Origin: Sorangium cellulosum So ce56
Lineage (GTDB): Bacteria > Myxococcota_A > Polyangia > Polyangiales > Polyangiaceae
Direction: 5' to 3'
Length of the DNA stretch: 64,000 bases
NCBI RefSeq assembly: GCF_000067165.1
Contig: NC_010162.1
Span: 1,302,001 to 1,366,000 of the forward strand
Part shown: positions 1-7,362 of the stretch, piece by piece
Layout: each line of letters begins with the position of its first letter
Position numbering within the stretch: position 1 is the stretch's first letter
The notes under the pieces: model-generated
What the model was told of the DNA's origin: nothing
Databases searched by the model: none
The model's input: only the letters and a program-made list of their open reading frames with translations
Position numbers and translations under genes: made by a program

Positions 1-2949
1 CGCCCGCGCGGGGAAGTCGCGCACCAGCGCCAGCGCCTCATCGAACGCGCGCTCGAGCTCGCGGCCGACAGCGCGCAGCTCCACGCGCGAGAGGCGCTCA
101 CGCCACGGATGGTTGGAGGGATCGGCCGGGAGGGCACGCAACGCCTCCTCCACGTGGCCGTTGCTGGCGAGGCGGAACGCCAGGCGGCGGCGGTCCTCGT
201 ACGCCTCCTCGCCGTCGTTCCCGCCTCGTGCCGCATAGCGCTCCGCCAGCTGGTCATCGTCGTACGTGATCCCGCGGAAGACCTCTTCGGCGCGATCCAG
301 GTCCCGGCGTGTCGCGGACGGCAGCTCACGGTCACGGAGGGCACCAAAGTGCTCTTCGAGCGCTGCGATGAGGTCCGCGCGTTGCCCGACGGGGACCGGC
401 AAGGCCCCGGGGGGGTTCTCGAAGATCGTCCTGACGAGCGCATCGGTGAGCGCGATTGCTGCCAGGGCGGTGCTGAGCGCGTCGTCGTCCCCGCTCTTCA
501 GCACTTCCATCGCGATCGCTGCGGCGCCCGCGAGGTCGTCGCGCGAGAGCAAGGCCATGGTCGCGTCCAGCCGGATCGGCGCAGAGGGCCGTAGATCCGG
601 CGGGATCTCGCCGCGCTTGATAGCGATCCTCTGCCTGATATCCGCGATGCGGCCGCGCTGCTCGGCGTCTTCCAGCGCATCCTTGCCGGCTAGCAAGACC
701 TCTGCGCGGTTGAGATCGCCGACGAGCGCCGCGGCTTCGGCGAGGTTGAGTTGGGCCTTGACGGACAAGAGGTCGGCGTCGATCGTGTCGAGCAGTCGCT
801 TGGCCTCCTCCACCTCCTGCATGTTGAGGGCGATGGCGGCAAGGTTCAGGCGGTAACGCGAGACGCGCCGCTCCAGCTCGACGGAGGCCGTATCCCCGGC
901 CGCGGCGAGCTTCTCCTCCGATCGCCGCAGCATCTCTAGGTAGAGCTCCCGCGCCTCGGCGTAGCGCCCTGCATCGAAGAGCTTCGACGCCTCCTGGTTG
1001 ATCTGCTCCAAGGAGGCGTCGAAGTCCTTCTCGTAGATGGAGAGCTGCTGCCGGAGCATGCTCTCTTTCAAAGGCTTAGGCCCGCCCCTGACCGTTGTGC
1101 TCACCTCATCGGCTACGCGTCTGGCCCTCTCGCTCCACGACGCAGCGGTCCGCTCCAGCTTCTCCCACGGTTCCCGCAGTCGGGGGACGACCGGGCCGAA
1201 GTCTCCGGCGTGGTGCTCATTGACCCATTTCTGGATCTCGTCCGCCGCGCCCCGCGCGAGCGCAGCACGGAGCCCGTCGAGCGGGAGCACCTCCTCGGGT
1301 AGCATGACCTCGCGGGTCAGCTGCCGGACACGATCTAGGTTCGATTCTCCCTCGATATCCTGCATCAATCGTTGCAGGCGACGCTGGCGGGCGCTGATGC
1401 CTTTGGGGATCTCGGGCGGTGTTGCTGCGACGAACGCCTTCACGGCGCGGAGCCGCTGCCGTGTGTTCTTCTCCGGCTCGTCGAGCACCGCGCCGAGCCG
1501 CTGGTACCACTCAGCGTGCGCGCGATCGACGCCGGAGTAAACGAGCGACGCCGCCGCGTAGGGGAGGATCGGAGATGTCGAGGCATGGCGCGTCGACGCG
1601 CCTGCCGCCTGGTGGCCAAGGTCGATATCCGCAACGACGACTCCCTCTTCTCCAGGTTCCAGGTACCCTGCGTGCTCGGGGAAGATGCGGAGATCTTGCT
1701 CGCGACCCTCGTCCACGTAGATGCTGCTACCACCGCCCGGCGCATGGTCGGCGTAAAGCACCGGGCGACCCTTGCGCCGGGCCTCTTCTTGGGCTTTGGC
1801 GTCGAACTCGGGGAGGGTGTGCTTCCCGGTGAGGCTCGGCGCGGCGATGAGCCTGCACTGCGAGAGGTGTGGGCCGACGTGCTCGCGGTGAGGGTCGCTC
1901 TCGCGTTGCAGGAGGTCCAGGCAGATGAGCACCCCGAGCGGCCCGCCGAAGCTCTCGGGCAGGTCGATCGGGGCCCAGCCATGTCCCGGTTGCAGGAAGC
2001 GGAGCTCCGGCTTGGCAGGGTGGAGCTTCGGGATCAGCGCGAGCAGCCGGCCGCCGTGCAGCACCGGGCTCACGGCGCAGTTGAGCAGTTCGTCGTGATT
2101 TGCGGTGCTGCCTAGCGACTCGTAGATTTTCTGATCGAGCGTCGAGTCGTCGACATGATGCGTTCCGGCGACGACGACGGTGTCCGGCGCCGCCCTGGCG
2201 ATGTTCTCCAGCAGCGCGGGCGGGATGCTGTACTCGGGGAAAACGAGGATCTGCACGCTCCAGGCGCGGCACGCATCGAGGATCGCTTCCACCTTGCGCT
2301 TCGTCTGCGCGAGGTAGGCCTCGCGAATCCGACGCCTGAGCTCCTTGAGCGGGCGCTGGAGGTGCAGCGGCGCGCTGCTCTCGCCCACCGGAAGCAGGGA
2401 CGACACCTCCCGGCTCGGATCGCCGAACGGATCCTCCAGGGCGCTGGGGCTGGGGACGGGGACCACCGGATGATAATCGAGCTGGACCACGCCCACCCGC
2501 ACATGGCTCGCCGCCGCGGCCCGCTGGAGCCCGCTCGTCTGTCCGTCTTTTCGTAGTATTTCCAGAGAGTTGCTCATGGCTGCGGCTGCGCTGGCCGCCG
2601 GATGGTAGCCCCGGCCCGCCGAGGGGGCGAGCGACGTGTGCTCGCTGCGATCGTCCCGCCCACCGGCACCCGGACCCGCATCCATCGCAGCGCCCTGAAG
2701 CCCCACAGCACCCGGATCCGCCTTCGCAGCGTTCCCCGGGAGCAGGTCGACGCGCAGGTGAGGCTGCGCGGCGGCTCTTGGAAGTGAAAAATCATACAAA
2801 AATTCCTGCGGTGCCTCCTCCGGAAGTAACCCAGCATGCAGATCTGCCTGCGGAGCCTCCTCCGTAAGTAAGACATCATGCAAATTTGAGTGCGCGCGCC
2901 CCTCCCGATGAAGTGCAGCATACAAACTTGCGTGCGGCGGCCCGCTCAT
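1..2949 (-). CDS. Repeat-nitrilase-TPR protein (C-terminus beyond left edge)
   Basis: Translating the minus strand gives an uninterrupted frame from the in-frame stop at 3130-3132 down to base 1. From ATG 2949 there are 983 codons inside the window and the C-terminus is missing. Residues about 9-78 are five 14-residue repeats. Residues about 148-475 form a carbon-nitrogen hydrolase (nitrilase superfamily) domain with all three catalytic positions: Glu239 in FPEYSIP, Lys308 in IPKLHP and Cys343 in LICLDL. The rest is helical with TPR-like pairs (about 635-800). Nitrilase-superfamily enzymes hydrolyse or form amides through a Cys thioester; the substrate here is unknown. No signal peptide or membrane helix is seen, so it is probably cytoplasmic. 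The start is uncertain: GTG 2985, ATG 2949, ATG 2685 and ATG 2577 are all in frame and none has a clear Shine-Dalgarno sequence. ATG 2577 alone would cut off the repeat block. Inference: an enzyme controlled by a TPR scaffold, possibly in signalling or conflict. Confidence 0.85.
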   Translation of the reverse strand, partial: MSGPPHASLYAALHREGRAHSNLHDVLLTEEAPQADLHAGLLPEEAPQEFLYDFSLPRAAAQPHLRVDLLPGNAAKADPGAVGLQGAAMDAGPGAGGRDDRSEHTSLAPSAGRGYHPAASAAAAMSNSLEILRKDGQTSGLQRAAAASHVRVGVVQLDYHPVVPVPSPSALEDPFGDPSREVSSLLPVGESSAPLHLQRPLKELRRRIREAYLAQTKRKVEAILDACRAWSVQILVFPEYSIPPALLENIARAAPDTVVVAGTHHVDDSTLDQKIYESLGSTANHDELLNCAVSPVLHGGRLLALIPKLHPAKPELRFLQPGHGWAPIDLPESFGGPLGVLICLDLLQRESDPHREHVGPHLSQCRLIAAPSLTGKHTLPEFDAKAQEEARRKGRPVLYADHAPGGGSSIYVDEGREQDLRIFPEHAGYLEPGEEGVVVADIDLGHQAAGASTRHASTSPILPYAAASLVYSGVDRAHAEWYQRLGAVLDEPEKNTRQRLRAVKAFVAATPPEIPKGISARQRRLQRLMQDIEGESNLDRVRQLTREVMLPEEVLPLDGLRAALARGAADEIQKWVNEHHAGDFGPVVPRLREPWEKLERTAASWSERARRVADEVSTTVRGGPKPLKESMLRQQLSIYEKDFDASLEQINQEASKLFDAGRYAEARELYLEMLRRSEEKLAAAGDTASVELERRVSRYRLNLAAIALNMQEVEEAKRLLDTIDADLLSVKAQLNLAEAAALVGDLNRAEVLLAGKDALEDAEQRGRIADIRQRIAIKRGEIPPDLRPSAPIRLDATMALLSRDDLAGAAAIAMEVLKSGDDDALSTALAAIALTDALVRTIFENPPGALPVPVGQRADLIAALEEHFGALRDRELPSATRRDLDRAEEVFRGITYDDDQLAERYAARGGNDGEEAYEDRRRLAFRLASNGHVEEALRALPADPSNHPWRERLSRVELRAVGRELERAFDEALALVRDFPARA
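2716..2925 (-). repeat. Five 42-bp tandem repeats, probably coding
   Basis: Five units with an exact 42-bp period lie at 2884-2925, 2842-2883, 2800-2841, 2758-2799 and 2716-2757. The two central units are closely alike (core CGGAGGAGGCnCCGCAG on the minus strand); the outer ones are diverged. Read in the nitrilase frame each unit gives 14 residues of the pattern Leu-(Tyr/His)-x-x-Leu-Leu-Pro-x-x-x-Ala-x-x-x. Leu at repeat positions 1 and 5 is kept with different codons (TTG/CTG; CTT/TTA/CTG), which favours translation in this frame over a purely regulatory array. Third-position A/T is higher here than in the rest of the gene. Confidence 0.8.
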
Positions 2950-3034
2950 GTGCGCGGGCGCAGGCGACTCTGGATGATACCTCACCAGATTACAGGCGAT
3001 GACCGGCCGCTTTCGCTCGTGATGACCGCTGCTT

Positions 3035-3925
3035 ATGGTCCGCGATATGGCGAGAACGAAAAGCCGACAAGAGAGTGCCCCGCCGGCGGATGCCGCGGGA
3101 GACGAGCAGACCCGGAGCTACGAGGCCCTTTACAGGCAGTACCTGCCGATGGCAGCGGAGATCCCGGAGGCCGAGGTGCAGGGGTGCCGCGCCGACCCGC
3201 GCATCGTGCTGGTCAATGTGAAGCGCGGCGTCGCGGCGGTGTGCGGCACGAGGAAGCAAACCCAGGCCGTGAGCGAGCACCTGCCCAGGATCCCTCTGAA
3301 AGAGGTGCTGCAGCTGCCGGACATCGCCAGGGCGCTCCTCTTCGCCTCGCGCGAAGCGCTGCCGCGCACGGCGAGCCCGAGGGAGATAGAGCGGGCGCTG
3401 CAGGAGGTCGGCGGCCCGCGCGAGGAGCTGCTGACGCAGGCGGAGCTCTTCGCCCGGCGCGGGCTGCTCGACAAGGACCGGGTCGCGCAGATCCGGGCCG
3501 GCTCCGGCAAGTACGATATGGCCCGGGACGGGATGGAGCTCGCGGCGCTGTTCCTGCGGCACGCGAGCGCCCTGAAGGGGCTGCACCCGTTCACGCGGGA
3601 GGAGATCGAGAAGCTCGGGCGCACGAGCGAGTGGCTGCTCGAGAACCTGACCCCGAACGGCGCGCGGGTCGAGGTGAAGAAGAAGGAGAGATCGCCCGCC
3701 GAGGACGCGCGAGATCGGTTGTGGACCCTGATCGTGCTGCGTCACCAGCACCTCCGGAGGATCGGGTACTATTTCCACGGCGACGACTTCGAGCAGATCA
3801 CGCCGCGCCTGCTCGCGCGGGCGCAACCTGCTCAAGGCGGGGGACAGCAGCAGGACTCGGAAGCACCCGCTCCGATCGACGGCGACGAGGTCGAGCAAGG
3901 CACGGTCGAAGACGAGGCTGTGTAG
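3035..3925 (+). CDS. Unrecognised 296-residue protein divergent from the nitrilase gene
   Basis: I do not recognise a named family. The protein is soluble, mostly helical by composition, with no signal peptide, membrane helix or cysteine-rich motif. A basic-polar N-terminus (residues 1-30) precedes a compact region (about 30-255), and the tail is acidic and low-complexity. A second in-frame ATG at 3047 is an equally plausible start; neither has a good ribosome binding site. It is transcribed away from the nitrilase-TPR gene, with only about 85 bases between the two preferred start codons, so a shared promoter region is likely. From memory, similar proteins of this size occur in several copies in Polyangiales genomes, which would make it a lineage-specific family; that needs a search to confirm. 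Confidence 0.7.
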   Translation: MVRDMARTKSRQESAPPADAAGDEQTRSYEALYRQYLPMAAEIPEAEVQGCRADPRIVLVNVKRGVAAVCGTRKQTQAVSEHLPRIPLKEVLQLPDIARALLFASREALPRTASPREIERALQEVGGPREELLTQAELFARRGLLDKDRVAQIRAGSGKYDMARDGMELAALFLRHASALKGLHPFTREEIEKLGRTSEWLLENLTPNGARVEVKKKERSPAEDARDRLWTLIVLRHQHLRRIGYYFHGDDFEQITPRLLARAQPAQGGGQQQDSEAPAPIDGDEVEQGTVEDEAV

Positions 3926-3985
3926 CAGGGGAATCCGTAGAGCGACAAACGGGTTGAAGCCCCAGAAAAGAGCGGGAATTCGAGT

Positions 3986-4046
3986 CGCTAAGCGCGTCAA
4001 GAACGCCAAAATTGTATTTGTTCTTGGCGTCCTTGGCGCCTTGGCG
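3986..4046. repeat. REP-like 61-bp imperfect hairpin
   Basis: Two arms of about 25 bases, CGCTAAGCGCGTCAAGAACG onward at the left and TTCTTGGCGTCCTTGGCGCC onward at the right, are imperfect reverse complements around an AT-rich loop near 4011-4019. Read on the minus strand the right arm gives the CGCCAAGG-CGCCAAGG-ACGCCAAG pattern, which I recall as a widespread intergenic repeat (often mis-translated as ...RQGAKDAK...). It sits between the convergent ends of the unrecognised gene and the TIR-kinase gene, where a hairpin could also act as a bidirectional terminator. Confidence 0.65.
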
Positions 4047-4105
4047 GCTCATTTCGCTCGATCAATGCGATCGGTGTCCTAGGGTCTAAATCGATGTTTT
4101 GTGGG

Positions 4106-4124
4106 TCGCGCGCACTGCGCGCGA
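4106..4124. repeat. 19-bp perfect GC palindrome in convergent gap
   Basis: TCGCGCGCA and TGCGCGCGA flank a single C, giving a perfect inverted repeat. It lies in the otherwise AT-richer gap 3926-4223, which has no gene that I can see and also contains the 11-mer ATTGTATTTGT twice (4011 and 4154). It could stabilise the 3' end of the TIR-kinase transcript; no function is shown. Confidence 0.4.
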
Positions 4125-4223
4125 TATCCGATATGATCGAGTCGCCTCTCTCTATTGTATTTGTATTTGTTCGATGTTCCCTCCGAGCGAGAGAATAGAA
4201 AGAGGGGACTATAGCAAAGATGA

Positions 4224-6788
4224 TTATCTTTGGGGCGCGCGCGAGCACCGGAAACCTAGATTGTGGAGGCGCTCCGTCTCGATGAGCCCATGGCGATTCG
4301 CCGCGCGCACCAGCGAGGCGTCGGTACTGGTCCAAGCACCCCCGCGGATGGCACGGAGTGGGTTGCTTTCGGGATTCTTCTCCTGTTTTTGGGGGGCCTC
4401 AGGGATTGTCTCGCCTTCTGCCGGTCTTGCCGGATAGGGAGCATACCAGTCGGCGACCCATTCCCAGACGTTCCCTGACATGTCCAGCACGCCAAATGGG
4501 CTCTTCCCGTCCGGGTACTCGCCTCCCTTGGCGGTTTCGTCGTCTTTGTCGTCGTCTTCGTACATCTGCTTCCGGTTTTTGCCGAGGCGCGCTATCATGT
4601 TGCTGCACTCGCGTCCACAAGAATTCAGCAATTCCTTTCCCGGCCGGGCGTTGCCCCACGGGTATTCCCGCCCGTCCATGCCACGTGCTGCGTATTCCCA
4701 TTGCGCTTCCGACGGCAAGCTTCCGCCCGCCCACTTGCAGTAGTCCGCTGCCTGGGTCCACTCCACGCAGTTGATCGGGTGAAGGTCTTTCCCCGCTCGG
4801 TTGGCGTTGCAGAACTTACTCCAAAACTTCTGAGTTTCTGGCGAAGCCCCGGTCCACTGGATCGTCGTTTCCGCCGGCTTGCAATGCACGGCGTTCCGCT
4901 TCTCCTCCGTGCATTGCCGGTAAGCGGCGACTGTCACTTCCAGCTTGTCAAGGCAAAATGCGCTAATCTTCACCTGATGCGGCGGCTTCTCATCGTCGGC
5001 ACCGTCGTTCGAGCCCATCGTGAACGTGCCCTCATGGATCAGCACCATGCCATCCGGACAACGGGGCTGCGGAGGCGGCGGAAGCGCCACGCTCGCAGGA
5101 GATGTCGGCCCGCTCGCGGTGGGCACCATGCCCGCCGGGGTGATGGCCTGCTTTGGTCCTTTGGACCCGACGATCTCGCGCACGTGCGAGGCAAAATGGG
5201 CCATCACCCCCGCCGGCTTCGGCGGCAGCATGAGGAGCACGATCATCGCCGCCACCAGCCCGCACGCGCTGACCACGCCGGCGGCAAACCGCGCCCGCGA
5301 GCGGCCGCGCGGAGCTTCCTGGGTCGCTGTCTCGGTCTCCGGCAGGCGCGCGGGCACGGGCGCGGTCGGGCGCGTCGCTTCCCGGAGCGCCTGGCAGAAC
5401 GCCAGCGCATTCTCGAATCGGTCGTTCGGAGCGAGCTCGATCGCCCGCGTCAGCACCCGCTTCACGCCGTCGTCGCACGGGAGCGCCTGGATCACCAGAT
5501 CGGGCCTGCGCATCGTGTGCTGAGGCAACGAGCCGCCGTGCAGGCAGAAGATCGCCGTCATCCCCAGCGCGTACACGTCCGAGCGCGCATCGGCCTCTTT
5601 CGCATTGGTCATCTGCTCCGGCGAGGTGAACAGGAACGTCCCGAGGGCGCCGGTGCGGGTCCCCCCCGTGGTGTCGTTCGCCGCCACGAGATCGAAATCG
5701 GTAAGATGTGGGTTGCCCGCTCGGTCGAGCAGGATGTTCGCCGGCTTCACGTCCCGGTGCACGATGTCTTGCACGTGCGCTAGGCCGAGCGCGTCGCCTA
5801 CCCGCAGGATCAGCGACACGGAGGCGTGGGACGGAAAGCGCTTGCTCTCTACGGCGCGGTGGAGGTCCTCTCCGTCCACGAGCTCCATGACGAAATACAG
5901 ATACCCACCATCCTCACCTTGCGGCGCGAGTACCTTCACCACTGCCGGGTGCGAGAGACTCGCCATGATTCGCGCGCCGCGGAAGAATCGCTCTCGGCGC
6001 GATCGGTCCCGCGCCTGGTCCGCATGCAGCACCTTGATGGCCACCTGCGCGCGGCGCTCGCCGTCGAGCGCCGCCCAGACCGACCCGAAGCCGCCGCGGC
6101 CGAGCTGGCGAAGGAGCAGATACCTCCCCTCTCCCAGGGCGTCCCCCGCGCGAAGGCGGCCCCCCTCGCGGAGGCGCCGGCGTAGATCGAGGATCTCCCG
6201 ATCGCTCGCCACCGTGCTCGCTCCTGCGCACGCGAGCGCCGCGCGACGAGCGCGCGCTTGCGCGAGGCTCTCCGACAGCGCGCGGATCTCGTCGCTCTCG
6301 TACGCGGGCTCCGGCGCGCCCGCCAGCGTCCCCGCGGGCTCGCTCGTGCCGCGCAGGATGGTTCGTAGCGCGCCGACGATGGACGCCCAAGCGGCATCGT
6401 GATCCGGCCAGCTCGTGACGGGCTTGCCGTTCGGCGGGAGGACCGAAAGCCCGGACAGCGCCTGCGCCGCCCGGTCGAATGGACGCACAAGGATCGGGAA
6501 CACCTGGACGTTTCCCGCCCGCGCGCGCGCGAGCGCTGGGATCATCTCGTTATTGTGCAGCTCATCCGACGCGAAGTACGACGCGCTGACGAGCAGGAGA
6601 ACCACCGGCGCGGCGCGGAGGTGCTGTTCGATCTGTTCCTTCCGAGCATCCCCTCCGGCGAGCTGTCCCTTGCTCCAGGGACGAATCAGGCCTTCTCGCG
6701 TGAGCGACGAGAGGTGCTCCTCCAACTCCTGGAGCAGCGAAGCGTCGGGCTCTGCATGGGAGATGAAGACGTCGAACGGTCTCACCAC
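4224..6788 (-). CDS. TIR - Ser/Thr kinase - TM - FGE-sulfatase-fold fusion
   Basis: Numbered from GTG 6788. Residues about 4-130 are a TIR domain (PFDVFISHAEPD). Glu81 in the YFASDELHNNE segment fits the catalytic Glu of NAD-cleaving TIRs. Residues about 220-450 are a Hanks-type kinase: glycine loop LGRGGFGSV, Lys252 in VAIKV, Asp326 in HRDVKPAN, and DFD at 344-346 in place of DFG. One membrane helix follows at about 481-501. Residues about 560-851 are an FGE-sulfatase/C-type-lectin-like domain that starts near MVLIHEGTFTMGS and ends LGFRC. Topology puts TIR and kinase inside and the FGE-fold domain outside. The catalytic cysteine pair of true formylglycine-generating enzymes is not visible after RGGAW, so this domain more likely binds something than oxidises sulfatases. 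In-frame GTG 6839 and 6785 are alternative starts. Inference: a membrane receptor coupling an external ligand to phosphorylation and NAD signalling or depletion. Confidence 0.9.
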   Translation of the reverse strand: MVRPFDVFISHAEPDASLLQELEEHLSSLTREGLIRPWSKGQLAGGDARKEQIEQHLRAAPVVLLLVSASYFASDELHNNEMIPALARARAGNVQVFPILVRPFDRAAQALSGLSVLPPNGKPVTSWPDHDAAWASIVGALRTILRGTSEPAGTLAGAPEPAYESDEIRALSESLAQARARRAALACAGASTVASDREILDLRRRLREGGRLRAGDALGEGRYLLLRQLGRGGFGSVWAALDGERRAQVAIKVLHADQARDRSRRERFFRGARIMASLSHPAVVKVLAPQGEDGGYLYFVMELVDGEDLHRAVESKRFPSHASVSLILRVGDALGLAHVQDIVHRDVKPANILLDRAGNPHLTDFDLVAANDTTGGTRTGALGTFLFTSPEQMTNAKEADARSDVYALGMTAIFCLHGGSLPQHTMRRPDLVIQALPCDDGVKRVLTRAIELAPNDRFENALAFCQALREATRPTAPVPARLPETETATQEAPRGRSRARFAAGVVSACGLVAAMIVLLMLPPKPAGVMAHFASHVREIVGSKGPKQAITPAGMVPTASGPTSPASVALPPPPQPRCPDGMVLIHEGTFTMGSNDGADDEKPPHQVKISAFCLDKLEVTVAAYRQCTEEKRNAVHCKPAETTIQWTGASPETQKFWSKFCNANRAGKDLHPINCVEWTQAADYCKWAGGSLPSEAQWEYAARGMDGREYPWGNARPGKELLNSCGRECSNMIARLGKNRKQMYEDDDKDDETAKGGEYPDGKSPFGVLDMSGNVWEWVADWYAPYPARPAEGETIPEAPQKQEKNPESNPLRAIRGGAWTSTDASLVRAANRHGLIETERLHNLGFRCSRAPQR

Positions 6789-6851
6789 GCCGCAAGGATA
6801 ACCCGACCCGTGCGGCCGTGGAACACTATCGCCCCTCACCGCTGCTTGGGC

Positions 6852-7327
6852 ATGCTGGTTGCACGACGGATCGAGACCCTACGTTTGCTCGACAGGGGCT
6901 GGACGATCACCCAAGCGGCGGAGGCGACGGGAACCTACTGCGGCGACGTGCGGCGCGTTGCCAACTGCTTCCTGGAGCGCGGCGTCGAGCACGCGCTGAG
7001 CGAGGAGCCCCGGCGACGCCGCTCCAAGCTGCTCGACAGCGCGCAGACCGCTGCGCTCATCGCGATGGTCTGCGGTCCGCCGCCCGACGGGCGGCACGAT
7101 GGACCGTCGCCCTGGCTGACGACGAAGTCGAGCGGAGAAAGATCGTGTCCAGGGAGTGCCTCGGCCGCAACCGCATTCCCACGCTCGCGGCGCTCGGGGC
7201 TCGCGTACAACAGCGGAACGCAGCTGCGGACCGAGCTCGCCGCAAGATCGACTGGACGTTCACCGTCCGCGACGCCGAGCGAATCTTCGGGTCTGACTGG
7301 TTCAACAGAATCGTGGCAAAGCACTAG
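6852..7327 (+). pseudogene. Decayed IS630-family transposase (HTH joined to C-terminal tail)
   Basis: In one frame from ATG 6852 the product is the helix-turn-helix N-terminus of IS630-type transposases (TLRLLDRGWTITQAAEATG ... ERGVEHALSEEPRRRR ... PPDG). Around 7092 one base is missing: GGGCGG-GCA is expected, GGGCGGCA is found. The homology continues in the next frame as ARWTVALADDEVERRKIV and passes straight into the C-terminal signature SRECLGRNRIPT ... IDWTFTVRDAERIF. The whole DDE catalytic region, roughly 200 residues in intact members, is absent. The relic therefore has both an internal deletion and a frameshift and cannot transpose. It begins a few bases upstream of the TIR-kinase gene's upstream-most possible start, so it may supply or have displaced that gene's promoter. 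No terminal inverted repeats were identified. Confidence 0.8.
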
Positions 7328-7362
7328 CCTCGACTCGGTCGTCGACGGCATGGCCCCGCCGG

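Noticed and set aside
2574..2921. Minus-strand 115-codon Arg/Cys-rich ORF ending in ATGA on the nitrilase ATG 2577
   Set aside because: Composition is that of an out-of-frame reading; the overlapping nitrilase frame gives conserved Leu through synonymous codons and is open well upstream.
2716..2925. CRISPR array
   Set aside because: Units are contiguous 42-bp tandem copies with no unique spacers, no leader and no cas genes nearby.
4224..4420. Diversity-generating retroelement variable region at the end of the FGE-fold domain
   Set aside because: The C-type-lectin-like end is where such regions occur, but there is no reverse transcriptase, no template repeat and no excess of AAC/AAT codons.
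4224..6788. Thoeris-type TIR defence system
   Set aside because: No ThsA-like or other NAD-signal effector gene is adjacent, and the protein has kinase and FGE modules not found in ThsB.
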